Counted from the first letter of the stretch, positions 16,572 through 26,142 are shown. The stretch is DNA of 64,000 bases from Poseidonocella sedimentorum (GCF_900116005.1 NZ_FOYI01000005.1:124001-188000); one strand, 5' to 3'. The notes: generated by a model from the sequence alone, not told the origin. A program made the numbers and translations.

Positions 16572-17747
16572 ATGAACGCACCCGTCCTCGGCGCCTTTGG
16601 CGCTGACCCTTCCGTGTTTTCCCGCGATGCCGCGCTCGACTACATCGCCGCGCACAGCTTCGATCGCCCGACGCTCGTGCTCTCCCGTGCCCGCGTTGGC
16701 GCGCAATACGATGCGCTTGCAAGCGGGCTCGGCCGCGCCGCGATCCACTATGCGGTCAAGGCCAACCCGCAGCCCGAAGTGATCGCCCTTCTCGTGGCGC
16801 GCGGTTGCCGGTTCGATGCGGCCAGCCGCGCCGAGATCGAGCTTTGCCTCGCCCATGGCGCGCGGCCCGCGGATATCTCCTTTGGCAACACGGTCAAACG
16901 CCCCGCCGATATCGCCTTCGCCTTTGCCGCCGGGGTCGAGCTCTTTGCCGCCGACGCGGACGAAGAGCTGGAGAAACTCGCGGCTCACGCGCCCGGGGCA
17001 CAGGTCTACCTGCGGGTGATCGTCGAGAATTCTTCGGCCGACTGGCCGCTCAGCCGCAAGTTCGGCTGCGCGCCCGAGGCTCTGCCCGGTCTCATCGATC
17101 GCGCGGCGTCGCTCGGGCTGCGCCCGGTTGGCCTGTCGTTTCACGTCGGCTCGCAAACCCGCCGCGCCGAGATGTGGGGCCCGGTGCTCGACCAGATCGC
17201 CGCGCACTGGCACGCCGCGCGCGCCGCGGGCCACGGGTTTGACCTCCTGAACATCGGCGGCGGCTTCCCGGCGTTCTATGAGTCGCCCGTCGACGCTCCC
17301 CGCGACTACGCCCGCGCGGTGATGGCGCAGGTAACGGCCCGTTTCGGCGCCGTGCCGCGCATCATGGCCGAGCCGGGCCGGGGCATGGTGGCGGAAGCGG
17401 GGCATATCGCGGCCGAGGTCCTGCTCGTCTCGCGCAAGCACGAGAGCGATCTGCACCGCTGGGTCTATCTCGACATCGGCAAGTTCTCGGGCCTTGCCGA
17501 GACCATGGACGAGGCGATCCGCTACCGGTTTCTCACCGCGCGCGATGACGGCGAGATGGGCCCCTGCGTTCTCGCGGGCCCCTCCTGCGACAGCGCCGAT
17601 GTGCTCTATGAAAAGCGGCCCGTGCAACTCCCGCTCGATCTGCGCGCGGGCGACCGCGTTGTGATCCGCAACTGCGGCGCCTACACGACGACCTACGCCA
17701 CCATCGGCTTCAACGGCTTCCCGCCGCTGGATGTCGTGGTGATCTGA
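16572..17747 (+). CDS. ornithine/lysine decarboxylase, PLP fold III
   Basis: This is a group IV (eukaryotic-type) basic amino acid decarboxylase of 391 residues that makes putrescine from ornithine, or cadaverine from lysine. The motifs are all there: HYAVKANPQPEV near residue 60 (PLP lysine), SFGNTVKRPADI, LSFHVGSQTRR near 195, NIGGGFPAFY near 233, AEPGRGMVAEAG near 272 (phosphate-binding) and GPSCDSADVL near 340 with the catalytic cysteine. The GGAG at 16562-16565 places the start at 16572 rather than the ATG at 16566. The long leader suggests polyamine- or ornithine-dependent control. Confidence 0.85.
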   Translation: MNAPVLGAFGADPSVFSRDAALDYIAAHSFDRPTLVLSRARVGAQYDALASGLGRAAIHYAVKANPQPEVIALLVARGCRFDAASRAEIELCLAHGARPADISFGNTVKRPADIAFAFAAGVELFAADADEELEKLAAHAPGAQVYLRVIVENSSADWPLSRKFGCAPEALPGLIDRAASLGLRPVGLSFHVGSQTRRAEMWGPVLDQIAAHWHAARAAGHGFDLLNIGGGFPAFYESPVDAPRDYARAVMAQVTARFGAVPRIMAEPGRGMVAEAGHIAAEVLLVSRKHESDLHRWVYLDIGKFSGLAETMDEAIRYRFLTARDDGEMGPCVLAGPSCDSADVLYEKRPVQLPLDLRAGDRVVIRNCGAYTTTYATIGFNGFPPLDVVVI

Positions 17748-17780
17748 TCGGGACTGTCTGACGTGGCGATCTGCGCCGCG

Positions 17781-18374
17781 TCAGACCTTTTTGCGCGCTT
17801 TGAGGGCGGCTGAAATCGTCCCGTCGTCGAGGTAATCCAGCTCGCCCCCCACCGGGACGCCCTGCGCGAGCGAGGTCACCTCGGCGCGCGCCCCGATTTC
17901 GTCGGCAAGGTAGTGGGCCGTGGTCTGGCCATCGACCGTGGCGTTGAGCGCGAGGATCACCTCGCTCACCGCCTCTTCCCCGAGCCGGTCGATGAGGCGC
18001 GGGATGCGCAGGTCTTCCGGCCCGACGGCATCGAGCGCCGAGAGCGTGCCGCCGAGCACGTGGTAGCGGCCCTTGAAGACGCCGGCGCGCTCCATCGCCC
18101 AGAGATCGGCGACCTCCTCGACCACGCAGATCTGCCCGCTCGCGCGGCGCGAATCGGTGCAGATTTCGCAAAGCTCGGCGGTGCCGATATTGCCGCAGTT
18201 GATGCATTCCCGCGCGGTGGCGGCGACGGCGGCCATCTGCTCGGCCAGGGGCTGGAGCAGCCGCGCGCGCTTGCGGATAAGGTGGAGCACAGCGCGCCGC
18301 GCCGAACGCGGGCCAAGCCCCGGGAGCCGCGCCATCATCTCGATCAGCGCCTCGATATCGCCAGAAGCCGCCAT
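17781..18374 (-). CDS. recR: recombination mediator protein
   Basis: RecR acts with RecF and RecO in loading RecA at gaps. The protein has 197 residues: an N-terminal helix-hairpin-helix ([20 protein letters not shown], about 7-26), a C4 zinc finger (CINCGNIG...CEIC, about 55-72) and a Toprim domain from about 80 onward (ICVVEE near residue 82 with its acidic residue, then [16 protein letters not shown]). It ends the minus-strand run dnaX, ybaB, unknown membrane protein, recR. In many bacteria dnaX, ybaB and recR are adjacent, so the extra gene between ybaB and recR is worth noting. Confidence 0.94.
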   Translation of the reverse strand: MAASGDIEALIEMMARLPGLGPRSARRAVLHLIRKRARLLQPLAEQMAAVAATARECINCGNIGTAELCEICTDSRRASGQICVVEEVADLWAMERAGVFKGRYHVLGGTLSALDAVGPEDLRIPRLIDRLGEEAVSEVILALNATVDGQTTAHYLADEIGARAEVTSLAQGVPVGGELDYLDDGTISAALKARKKV

Positions 18375-18391
18375 GTCATTTCCCCCGGAAA

Positions 18392-19324
18392 TTACCCGCC
18401 GAACACGCCCGGAATGAACCGCTCCAGCAGGACCGGGATAAAGGAAACCACCACCGCCGTCACGGTTGCGGAAAAGGAAAATTCGCCGTTGGGCGGGAAG
18501 GTCTTGACCGCCGCGATGGCGTCGCGAAAGGCCAGAAGCGCCTTGAGTTCGGCCTGCTTCTCGGCATCGTTGCGGCCGTCGAGCGTGTCGGTGAGGGCGA
18601 CGACCATGGTCTCGATCCGCATCATCTCGCGGCGCTTTTCCATGTGCAGCCGATTGCCGAGCTGGAACAGCGGCACGCAGTAGGACGCGACCACGATGAG
18701 TACGGAAAAGACAGAGAAGACCGGCGCGATGGTCCCGAGCTCCAGCGGCGAAAAGCGCAAGCTGAGCACAGCGAGGCAGGAGATGCCGGCGGCGCCGAAG
18801 GTGATCATCCCGTTGATCAGCATGAAGACCGTGAGGTCGGGCCGCGAGAGCGCGAGGATGCGGAAGGGCTTGGCCGCCATGGCGCGGTGAATCAGGATCC
18901 AGTAGCGGACGATGGCGTAGAGCGCGAAGCCGATGATGACATTGACCGCCGTCAGCAGGGCAAAAGCCCAGGGCAGGGCGGGGCCGTCGGTGCTGAAGCG
19001 CGTGCCGACGAAGGCGATCGTGAGGCCGAAGAGCAGCCCGAACGCCACCCCGCGCCAATCGCCGAAGATCCGGGCCCGCGCCTCCGTGCCGGTCGTGTCG
19101 GTTTCGAGCAGATCGAAGAGCTCGCGCACGCGCGGCTGGAGATAGAGCCCGGTGAGGAAGGCGACGGCGGCGTTGGCGAGCAGGCAGCCGACGAAAATCA
19201 GCCGCTCGATATCGTCATCGAACGGCTGGTTTAGGTAGATCACGGCAAGCACAGCGGAGGCGGCGATCGACAGACCCCCGGTGCGGGTCCAGAGCGGCGT
19301 TGAGATGTCGCGCCCGCCCGCCAT
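18392..19324 (-). CDS. integral membrane protein of unknown function in the dnaX-ybaB-recR cluster
   Basis: This is a 310-residue membrane protein with about seven hydrophobic segments (near 17-33, 45-60, 95-112, 123-143, 170-190, 198-220 and a last one at 285-303). Between the sixth and seventh lies a charged cytoplasmic-type region (about 225-280, [12 protein letters not shown], then [17 protein letters not shown]). I do not recognise a family. It begins three bases after the ybaB stop and ends 17 bases before the recR start, so it must share their transcript. A role in DNA repair would be guilt by association only. Confidence 0.7.
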   Translation of the reverse strand: MAGGRDISTPLWTRTGGLSIAASAVLAVIYLNQPFDDDIERLIFVGCLLANAAVAFLTGLYLQPRVRELFDLLETDTTGTEARARIFGDWRGVAFGLLFGLTIAFVGTRFSTDGPALPWAFALLTAVNVIIGFALYAIVRYWILIHRAMAAKPFRILALSRPDLTVFMLINGMITFGAAGISCLAVLSLRFSPLELGTIAPVFSVFSVLIVVASYCVPLFQLGNRLHMEKRREMMRIETMVVALTDTLDGRNDAEKQAELKALLAFRDAIAAVKTFPPNGEFSFSATVTAVVVSFIPVLLERFIPGVFGG

Positions 19325-19327
19325 CGC

Positions 19328-19672
19328 TCAGAAGGGCAGGTTCATGTCCTTGGGCAGCCCGAGTTCCTCGGTCAGCCTGGACATTTCCGCCTGTGCGCGC
19401 TCGCTGGCCTTGGCCTGCGCGTCCTTGATCGCGGCGAGGATCAGGTCCTCGACCACCTCCTTGTCGTCGCCGGAAAAGATCGACGGGTCGATATCGAGCG
19501 ATTTCAACTCGCCCTTGACCGAGGCCACGGCCTTCACCAGCCCGGCGCCGCTCTCGCCCTCGACGGTCATGGAGTGCATCTCCTCCTGCAGCTCGCCCAT
19601 GCGTTTTTGCATGTCCTGCGCGGCTTTCATCATCTTGGCCATATCGCCAAGGCCGCCTAGTCCCTTCAACAT
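19328..19672 (-). CDS. YbaB/EbfC nucleoid-associated protein
   Basis: This small DNA-binding protein has 114 residues and forms a tweezer-like dimer that coats DNA. The family core is clear: MLKGLGGLGDMAKMMKAAQ at the start, a long helix MQKRMGELQEEM, then the beta segment SMTVEGESGAGLVKAVASV and a C-terminal helix. It is tightly linked to dnaX upstream (19 bases) and recR downstream in the same strand, as in most bacteria. Confidence 0.93.
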   Translation of the reverse strand: MLKGLGGLGDMAKMMKAAQDMQKRMGELQEEMHSMTVEGESGAGLVKAVASVKGELKSLDIDPSIFSGDDKEVVEDLILAAIKDAQAKASERAQAEMSRLTEELGLPKDMNLPF

Positions 19673-19691
19673 CGTCTACTCCTTCAACGGG

Positions 19692-21467
19692 TCAATCTTC
19701 TTCGAACGGGTCCCACTCGTCATCCACCTCGGGCAGCGCTTCGGTCTCGGCGCTGGCGGCGAGGGTCTGCGGGGTGCGGACCTCGGTGACTTCGGCGCCG
19801 GGAAAGGCCGAGATGACGGCCTGAACCAGCGGGTGCGCGGCGGCGCGGGCCTTGAGATCGGCCTCGGCCTTGTCGCGGGTTTCGGAAATGGTGGGCGCGT
19901 CGCAATCGTTGACGAGGGTGACGGCCCAGCGGTTGCCGGTCCAGTTCTGGAGCTTCTGCCCGAGCCGCTGGGCAAGATCGCCCGGTGCGGTCTCGGTCGG
20001 GGTGAATTCGATGCGTCCCGGCTGGTAGCGCGCCAGCCGGACGCCGCCTTCGACCTCCACCAGCAGCTTCACATCGCGGTTAGTGCGGATCAGCTCCAGC
20101 ACATGCTCGAATGTCGGGAACCGGGCAAGCGCTTCGGCGGGGTCATGGGCAAGCGCGGCGACGGGGCCCGAGCCTTGCCCCGAGCCTTGCGCCACGCGGG
20201 TCCGGGCAGCGGCGACGGCCTGCGCGCCGGGGCTGGCCTGCGCGGTCGCGCCCGCGCCCCCGGGCCCGCCGCCATTGGTCGGGGCGGCGCCCGTGCCGGG
20301 CGGCATGGATTGCAGTTTGCGCACCAGATCTTCGGGGCTCGGCAGATCGGCCACATGGGTCAGGCGGATGATCGCCATCTCGGCGGCCATCATCGAATTG
20401 GGCGCCTGCGACACCTCGTCGAGCGCCTTGAGCAGCATCTGCCACATCCGCGTCAGCACCCGCATCGGCAGCGCCTCGGCCAACGATTGGCCCCGCGTGC
20501 GTTCATCGGAGGTCACGGTCGGGTCCTCGGCGGCGTCTGGCGTGATCTTCACCACGCTGACCCAATGGGTCACCTCGGCCAGATCGCGCAGCACCGCGAG
20601 CGGGTCGGCCCCATCGGCGTATTGCGCCGAAAGTTCGGCCAGAGCGCCCGCCGCATCGCCCTTGAGCACCATTTCGAAGAGGTCCATCACGCGGCCCCGG
20701 TCGGCCAGCCCGAGCATCGCGCGGACCTGATCCGCACCGGTTTCGCCCGCGCCATGGCTGATCGCCTGATCGAGAAGCGAGGTCGCATCCCGGGCCGACC
20801 CCTCGGCCGCGCGGGTGATGAGCGCAAGCGCCTCGTCGCTGATCTCGGCGCCCTCGGCACCGGCGATCTTGCGCATGAGGCCGATCATGTCCTCCGGCTC
20901 GATCCGGCGCAGGTCGAACCGCTGGCAGCGCGAGAGCACGGTGACGGGCACCTTGCGGATCTCGGTCGTGGCCATGATGAACTTGGTGTGGGGGGGCGGC
21001 TCTTCGAGCGTCTTCAGCAGCGCGTTGAACGCGTTCGTCGAGAGCATGTGCACCTCGTCGATGATGAAGATCTTGAACCGCCCTTCGCTCGGCCGCGTGT
21101 GGGCCATCGCGTTGATTTCGCGGATGTTATCGACCCCGGTGGAGGAGGCCGCATCGATCTCCAGCACGTCGATGAACCGGCTTTCCATGATCTTGCGGCA
21201 GGGATCGCATTGGCCGCAGGGCTCGGTCGTGGGGCCGCCATTGCCATCGGGGCCGATGCAATTCATCCCCTTGGCGATGATCCGCGCGGTGGTGGTTTTC
21301 CCGGTCCCGCGAATGCCGGTCATGATGAAGGCCTGGGCGATTCGATCCGCGGCGAAGGCGTTCTTCAGCGTGCGGACCATCGCATCCTGCCCGACCAGAT
21401 CGGCAAAGGTCTCGGGGCGGTATTTCCGCGCCAGTACCTGATAGCTATGCTGCGGCTGCTCGGTCAT
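19692..21467 (-). CDS. dnaX: DNA polymerase III subunit gamma/tau
   Basis: DnaX is the clamp-loader ATPase of the replicase. The AAA+ core begins with YQVLARKYRPETFADLVGQD. Walker A is GIRGTGKT near residue 48, a zinc site of four cysteines (C, then CGQCDPC) follows, and Walker B is FIIDEVHML near residue 120. The sensor segments (TTEIRKVPVTVLSRCQRFDL) and the tau tail rich in Ala/Gly/Pro (from about 360) complete it. The ATG at 21467 begins just before the conserved core. A GTG at 21560 with GAAGG upstream would add 31 low-complexity residues and remains possible. The protein is 591 residues from the ATG. Confidence 0.92.
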   Translation of the reverse strand: MTEQPQHSYQVLARKYRPETFADLVGQDAMVRTLKNAFAADRIAQAFIMTGIRGTGKTTTARIIAKGMNCIGPDGNGGPTTEPCGQCDPCRKIMESRFIDVLEIDAASSTGVDNIREINAMAHTRPSEGRFKIFIIDEVHMLSTNAFNALLKTLEEPPPHTKFIMATTEIRKVPVTVLSRCQRFDLRRIEPEDMIGLMRKIAGAEGAEISDEALALITRAAEGSARDATSLLDQAISHGAGETGADQVRAMLGLADRGRVMDLFEMVLKGDAAGALAELSAQYADGADPLAVLRDLAEVTHWVSVVKITPDAAEDPTVTSDERTRGQSLAEALPMRVLTRMWQMLLKALDEVSQAPNSMMAAEMAIIRLTHVADLPSPEDLVRKLQSMPPGTGAAPTNGGGPGGAGATAQASPGAQAVAAARTRVAQGSGQGSGPVAALAHDPAEALARFPTFEHVLELIRTNRDVKLLVEVEGGVRLARYQPGRIEFTPTETAPGDLAQRLGQKLQNWTGNRWAVTLVNDCDAPTISETRDKAEADLKARAAAHPLVQAVISAFPGAEVTEVRTPQTLAASAETEALPEVDDEWDPFEED

Positions 21468-21628
21468 CTGGGGCTCGTCCTGGGGCTTGTCGGAAAGGTC
21501 CGTGGCAGAGGTTACGCCCTCCGGCCTGCCCCGTCCAGCAGATGCCGGCCCGATGCGCACCTGCTTGACCTTCCCGGCGCGGCAAGCATCTCTAGGGAGG
21601 CAGAGCAGAGTGTATCGGAGTGTTTGTC

Positions 21629-22462
21629 ATGCGTTTGAGAGGCCGTCGCGGCAGTCGCAATATCGAGGATCGTCGCGGGATGGGCGGCGGCGGCAAGGCC
21701 GGGATCGGCGGGGTCGGGCTTCTGCTCGTGCTGGCGGTGGGGTATTTCACCGGGATTGACGTGCGCCCGCTGCTCGACGGCGAGCTTGCCGGATCGAGCG
21801 CCCCGCGCGAGTTGACCGAGGCCGAGGAGCAGGCCGGCGCCTTCACCTCGCGCGTGCTGGCCACGACCGAGGACGTCTGGGGCCAAATCTTCCCGGCGCA
21901 GGTCGGCCGCCCCTATGATCCGCCCGTGCTGGTGCTGTTTTCCGGCGTGACCCAGAGCCCCTGTGGCGGGGCCAGCGGCGCGACGGGGCCGTTCTACTGC
22001 CCGGCGGATGAGAAGGCCTATCTCGACACGCAGTTCTTCGCGACCCTCTCGCAGCAGCTCGGCGCCAGCGGGGATTTCGCCGCGGCCTATGTCATTGCCC
22101 ACGAGGTGGCGCATCACGTCCAAAACGAGCTCGGCATCCTCGGCCAGGTCAACCAGCGCCGGCAACAGGTCGGCGAGGTCGAGGCGAACGGTCTCACCGT
22201 CCGACTGGAGCTTCAGGCCGATTGCCTGTCGGGCGTCTGGGCGCGGTCGGTCGAGGGGCTGCTGGAGCCGGGGGATATCGAGGAGGCGGTCAACGCGGCG
22301 CATATGATCGGCGACGATCATCTCCAGTCGCGCGCGGGCCGCGTCCCGCAGCCGCACACCTTCACCCACGGGACAAGCGAACAGCGCGCCCGCTGGTTCA
22401 CCACCGGCTATGAGACCGGCGATATCAACAACTGCGACACGTTCCGCGCCCGGACACTGTGA
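21629..22462 (+). CDS. YpfJ-type neutral zinc metallopeptidase
   Basis: This is a membrane-anchored putative zinc peptidase of 277 residues. The N-terminus is basic (MRLRGRRGSRNIEDRRG), then one membrane helix (GGVGLLLVLAVGYF, about 28-44). The catalytic motif HEVAHHVQNELG lies near residue 156, and the downstream glutamate is probably in the ELQADCLSGVWA stretch. PFYCPADEKAYLDTQFF is also characteristic of the YpfJ/putative neutral zinc metallopeptidase family. The substrate is not known. It is divergent from dnaX and points towards the SRP RNA gene. CGGAG precedes the ATG. Confidence 0.88.
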   Translation: MRLRGRRGSRNIEDRRGMGGGGKAGIGGVGLLLVLAVGYFTGIDVRPLLDGELAGSSAPRELTEAEEQAGAFTSRVLATTEDVWGQIFPAQVGRPYDPPVLVLFSGVTQSPCGGASGATGPFYCPADEKAYLDTQFFATLSQQLGASGDFAAAYVIAHEVAHHVQNELGILGQVNQRRQQVGEVEANGLTVRLELQADCLSGVWARSVEGLLEPGDIEEAVNAAHMIGDDHLQSRAGRVPQPHTFTHGTSEQRARWFTTGYETGDINNCDTFRARTL

Positions 22463-22489
22463 GGGGGCCCGGACATTGTGGGGGAGAGG

Positions 22490-22585
22490 TGAGAGGCTGG
22501 ATAACGACCCAAGCGGGAACCGTTACGGCTGCTTCCTTCCGGATCTGACCGGGTTGGCGGAGCGCTCGCCCGCACCAACCTCTCA
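22490..22585 (-). ncRNA. ffs: signal recognition particle RNA (4.5S, small type)
   Basis: Read on the minus strand, this stretch folds back on itself: GAGAGG at the 5' end pairs with CCTCTC at the 3' end. It carries the universally conserved SRP apical domain GGTCAGATCCGGAAGGAAGC. It is about 95 bases long, the short bacterial form. It binds Ffh and targets membrane proteins to FtsY and the Sec system. It lies directly behind the 5'-nucleotidase gene, whose stop overlaps it by about three bases. Boundaries are estimated from the pairing ends. Confidence 0.93.
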
Positions 22586-24430
22586 GGGCGTCACATAGGC
22601 CCGTGGCCGGGCAAATGCAAGCGGCTGGGTTTCAAATCTGAGCTCGAACTGGGTGAATCCGTCGCGCGTCCGCTCGGGCTCTTCGAAGCTGATCCCGCCG
22701 ATCTGCGGCGTCGGGGCCGGCGCGGCGGGGGCGTCATACTGGGCGATGCTGCCGGAGGGCGCGGTAAGGCGCCAGACCTCCTCCTTGCTCGTCTCGACGA
22801 CGCGCGCCATGGCCTCGGGATCGGCCAGGGTTTGCGAGAGCAGCCGGCGGATCATGGTTTGCGGAAACACCTGCACCTGGTCACGTTGGAGCAACCCGCT
22901 GCCGATGAGGCTTTCGGCGCGATAGGCGCTGGTGGCGACCAGCAGTTTGCTCTCGGGCCGCAGTGGCGCTCCGTTGCGGCGCACCGGGCCGACGCGCCCG
23001 GCGAAGGGCGGATGGCCGAGGTCGATCTCGTAGCGCAGCCCGTGCAGCGCATCGAACCGCGCGGACGGGACAAACGGATCGAGCAGCGGGCGCGGGCATT
23101 CATCCGGCCATTGCTCGGCAAAGACACTCGCCGCCGATTCCAGCCAGTGATGCAGCGCCGCGCCATCGGCCTCGATCAGCGCGAGCACGTTTTCAAACGG
23201 GTAGAGATCGCTCACATGGCGGCGGGAGACGGGGCCCTCGGGCACTTCGGTGAAGTTCAACGGCCCCCCGCGCCCGCCGTTGCGAAACGGGCCGACGGCG
23301 GTGATCAGTCGGGCCATATCGCTCACGCCCTCCTGCCGCGCGCCACGCCGCAGCGCTTCGGAGAGGCAGCTGAGGTAGGCGTCGTTGCCGAGCAGGGAAT
23401 AGTGGCTGTTGAGCGCGCAGGGGGTGTGGCCGATGGGCTCTTCGGCGAAGCGCCGGGTGTTTTCGTGAGCCGCCTCGGACAGGGCCGAAAGGCGCGGGCA
23501 TTCGGGCTGGTTCAGGGTCTGCGCGCGGCAACTTGCGCGGTGGCCGGTGACGCGCCAGCCGCCGGAGGGCGCGGCCTCCAGTGCAAGGTCCAGCACGCCC
23601 AGGTGGCTCCCGCTGTGGCCCGCCATGATCGCCGGGGTCCCGGCGAGCGTCCCGGCCTCCGGGTCCACGTCTTCGCGCGGGGCGTAATCCGAGCCGGGAA
23701 AACACAGATGCGTGTGGCCCAGCACGAGGCAGTCGATGCCCGGAAGCCGCCCGAGCGGAAGCGCCGAGGTTTCGCCCTGGTCGGCCTCCGCGGTCTCGCC
23801 GATGCCGGTGTGCGCCAGCGCGAGCACCACATCCGCCCCCGCCATCCGCAGCTCATCGGCCGCGCGTTCCGCCGCCTCGACCATCGGGTCGGCGCCGAGT
23901 TCGGCATCCAGCACCGGCCGGTTCCACGACAGCGATTCCGGCAGCGCGCAGCCAAGGATGCCCACGGTGAGCTCGCGCTCCTCGATGGTCCAGCGCCGCA
24001 GCGTCCAGGGCAGGAAAACCGACGCGCCCGTTGTCGGGCCGCTCAGACGGTGGACATTGGCACAGACCCAGACGAAATCAGACGCCGCCGCGGCTCGTTC
24101 GAGATAGGGCAGCCCATATTCGAAATCATGGTTTCCGGGCACGGCCGCGTCATAGCCGAGCGCGTTCATCGCCGTGACGACGGGGTGCACCTGATCCGTC
24201 TCCGAGACCATTTCGCCCAGCAGGCCGCCCTGCAACGTATCGCCCGCATCCACCAGAAGCAGCGGCCCCTCATGGGCCGCCCGCGCGGCGTCGATGTCAT
24301 TGGCGAGGCCAGCAAGGCCGATGCCGGCGGAGGGTTGATCGGCGAGATAATCATAGGCGCGCAGATGCGCATGCAGATCGCCGGTGACGAGAATGCGCAG
24401 TGTCAGCGGAGGGGTCTCATCACAGGTCAC
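22583..24430 (-). CDS. 5'-nucleotidase/2',3'-cyclic phosphodiesterase-type metallophosphatase
   Basis: This two-domain enzyme of about 615 residues hydrolyses nucleotides. The N-terminal calcineurin-like domain has GDLHAH near residue 14, VDAGDTLQG near 55, PGNHDFEYG near 90, LALAHTG near 205 and the GHTHLCFPG motif near 238 (metal ligands). The C-terminal 5'-nucleotidase domain (about 330-600) holds the substrate-binding GPFRNGGRGG (usually G-GxIR) and YPFENVLALIE. No clear signal peptide is visible from the chosen GTG at 24430, and a start further out (to 24778) would overlap the nudC region. It abuts the SRP RNA. Confidence 0.8.
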   Translation of the reverse strand: MTCDETPPLTLRILVTGDLHAHLRAYDYLADQPSAGIGLAGLANDIDAARAAHEGPLLLVDAGDTLQGGLLGEMVSETDQVHPVVTAMNALGYDAAVPGNHDFEYGLPYLERAAAASDFVWVCANVHRLSGPTTGASVFLPWTLRRWTIEERELTVGILGCALPESLSWNRPVLDAELGADPMVEAAERAADELRMAGADVVLALAHTGIGETAEADQGETSALPLGRLPGIDCLVLGHTHLCFPGSDYAPREDVDPEAGTLAGTPAIMAGHSGSHLGVLDLALEAAPSGGWRVTGHRASCRAQTLNQPECPRLSALSEAAHENTRRFAEEPIGHTPCALNSHYSLLGNDAYLSCLSEALRRGARQEGVSDMARLITAVGPFRNGGRGGPLNFTEVPEGPVSRRHVSDLYPFENVLALIEADGAALHHWLESAASVFAEQWPDECPRPLLDPFVPSARFDALHGLRYEIDLGHPPFAGRVGPVRRNGAPLRPESKLLVATSAYRAESLIGSGLLQRDQVQVFPQTMIRRLLSQTLADPEAMARVVETSKEEVWRLTAPSGSIAQYDAPAAPAPTPQIGGISFEEPERTRDGFTQFELRFETQPLAFARPRAYVTP

Positions 24431-24653
24431 GACACTGCAATACCCTCTGGGACGTCGGCGTTCCGGGAGCCGCGCAATCGATCTTTTCCGTGATCTTTCA
24501 TTGACTTCTTCGTGTCGTGTGAGTGTCCCTGACACGCTTCTGGATTTCGCTGTGGCGGACAAGGGCGCGATTGTGTCATGGCTGACGCGAAAGCGGATCA
24601 GCCCGGAGGCAACCCCGGGCGGACCACCTGTGCAGCAAGGGGAGGACGGGCCC

Positions 24654-25616
24654 ATGCGTCTCGTCGATACCGTGACATTCGCCAGCGCCGGGCTGGACCG
24701 TGCGGCGCATTTGCGCAAGCAGAGCGCCACGTTGTTTGCCGATGCGGCCGCGGGGGTCATCGCGATGTGGCGCGGCAAGCCGCTCGTGCAACAGTCGGGA
24801 GAGAGGCCCGCGCTGCTGCGCCTCGCGGCGGATCACGCCCTGTTCGACGGTCTGGACGCAGCGCCGGTGCTCCTGGGGCTCGATGCCGCAGGAGCACCGG
24901 TTTTTGCGCGCGACATATCCGCCCACGCGATGCAGGAGGGCGACAACCACGCGCCGGGGTTTCACGACCAGACCGTCCAGCGCCACCCGAGCCTGCCCGG
25001 CGAGACCGGCTGCGTCGACCTGCGTCAGCTCATGGCCGCCCTCGCGCCCGCCGAGGCCGAGTTGGCCGCCGTGGCCCGCGCGGTGATCGAGTGGCACCGA
25101 ACGCATCCATTCTGCCCCGCGTGCGGCGGCCGGACCTTCCCTGCCGACGCCGGTTGGGAGCGCCGTTGCGAAGGGTGCGACCGGCGCCATTTCCCGCGCA
25201 CCGAACCGGTCGTGATCGTGCTCGTGACCCATGGCAACGACGTGCTGCTGGGCCGCTCTCCCGGCTGGCCCGAGGGGATGTATTCTCTGCTGGCGGGCTT
25301 TGTCGAAGCGGGCGAGACCATCGAGGCCGCGGCCCGGCGCGAGGTCTTCGAGGAATCCGCTGTGGCACTTGGAGACGTGCGCTATCTCGCGAGCCAGCCC
25401 TGGCCCTTTCCGGCCTCGCTGATGATCGGCTGCCGCGCCGAAGCGCTTGGCCGCGAGATCCGTGTCGATCCGCAGGAAATCGAAGACGCTCGCTGGTTCT
25501 CCCGCCAGGAGGTGCTCGCCGCCCGGCGCGGGGCGCACCCCCTTCTGAAGCCCGCGCGCCCCGGGGCGATCGCGCATTTCCTGTTGTCCAATTGGCTTGC
25601 GGACCGGCTTGATTGA
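24654..25616 (+). CDS. nudC: NAD(+) diphosphatase, NudC type
   Basis: NudC cleaves NADH to NMNH and AMP and can remove NAD caps from RNA. The protein has 320 residues. A C4 zinc motif (CPACGG, then CEGC) lies near residues 155-180, and the NudC signature SQPWPFPASLM near residue 245. The Nudix box GFVEAGETIEAAARREVFEE begins near residue 215. Just after its EE the usual glycine is an alanine (EESAV), a mild departure. GGGGAGGA precedes the ATG. The region upstream is divergent with the nucleotidase gene. Confidence 0.92.
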   Translation: MRLVDTVTFASAGLDRAAHLRKQSATLFADAAAGVIAMWRGKPLVQQSGERPALLRLAADHALFDGLDAAPVLLGLDAAGAPVFARDISAHAMQEGDNHAPGFHDQTVQRHPSLPGETGCVDLRQLMAALAPAEAELAAVARAVIEWHRTHPFCPACGGRTFPADAGWERRCEGCDRRHFPRTEPVVIVLVTHGNDVLLGRSPGWPEGMYSLLAGFVEAGETIEAAARREVFEESAVALGDVRYLASQPWPFPASLMIGCRAEALGREIRVDPQEIEDARWFSRQEVLAARRGAHPLLKPARPGAIAHFLLSNWLADRLD

Positions 25617-25674
25617 GGGGACCTTTGGGCCAAATTTTCCGGGTGTGGGCAAAGATCAACGTGGTGATCAAGGT

Positions 25675-26142
25675 ATGAAGCTATCGACAAGTCAGGATTT
25701 CGACGTGCCCATCGGCGTGCTTTACGGCCGCATTTCCGATGTCGACATGCTCGAACGTCTGGCCTTGCGCCGAGGGATCGAGGTGCAGCATCGCGCCAGC
25801 ACGCCGCGCTTTGCCGCCGGCGCGGTTTGGGACGTGCGGTTCCACCTGCGCGGGCGGGACCGGACCCTCGTTACCACGCTCACCGGCCTTGAGGCGCCCC
25901 ACAGCCTGCGGGTCGAGGCGGTCGGCACCGGGCTCGATGCGGCGCTCGCGGTGGATCTCGTGGCGCTGTCGCGCAGCCGCACCCGGCTGGCGCTCGATTT
26001 CGTCATCCGCCCGCGCTCGATGCCCGCGCGGCTCTTGGTCCAGACGATGAAACTCTCGCGCCGCCGCCTCAAGCAGACCCTCACCGACCGGCTCGAAGGG
26101 GTCGCGCGCAGGATAGAGAACGACTATCGCCGCGCGCTCTGA
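25675..26142 (+). CDS. SRPBCC (START-like) superfamily protein
   Basis: This 155-residue protein begins MKLSTSQDFDVPIGVLYGRI, a pattern typical of SRPBCC proteins in which the first beta strand leads to two short helices. The remaining residues (about 45-135) make alternating strands (VRFHLRGRDRTLVTTLTGLE, RLALDFVIRP) and a long C-terminal amphipathic helix rich in Arg/Lys. A lipid or hydrophobic ligand pocket is the family's usual feature. The ligand is not known. It follows nudC by 58 bases and may be cotranscribed. The start has only a weak AAGG directly before ATG. Confidence 0.65.
   Translation: MKLSTSQDFDVPIGVLYGRISDVDMLERLALRRGIEVQHRASTPRFAAGAVWDVRFHLRGRDRTLVTTLTGLEAPHSLRVEAVGTGLDAALAVDLVALSRSRTRLALDFVIRPRSMPARLLVQTMKLSRRRLKQTLTDRLEGVARRIENDYRRAL

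Noticed and set aside
22832-24493. Plus-strand frame of about 553 codons
   Set aside because: It is antisense to the 5'-nucleotidase, which has complete metal motifs. The plus-strand protein is Arg/Gln/Gly-rich with no domain.
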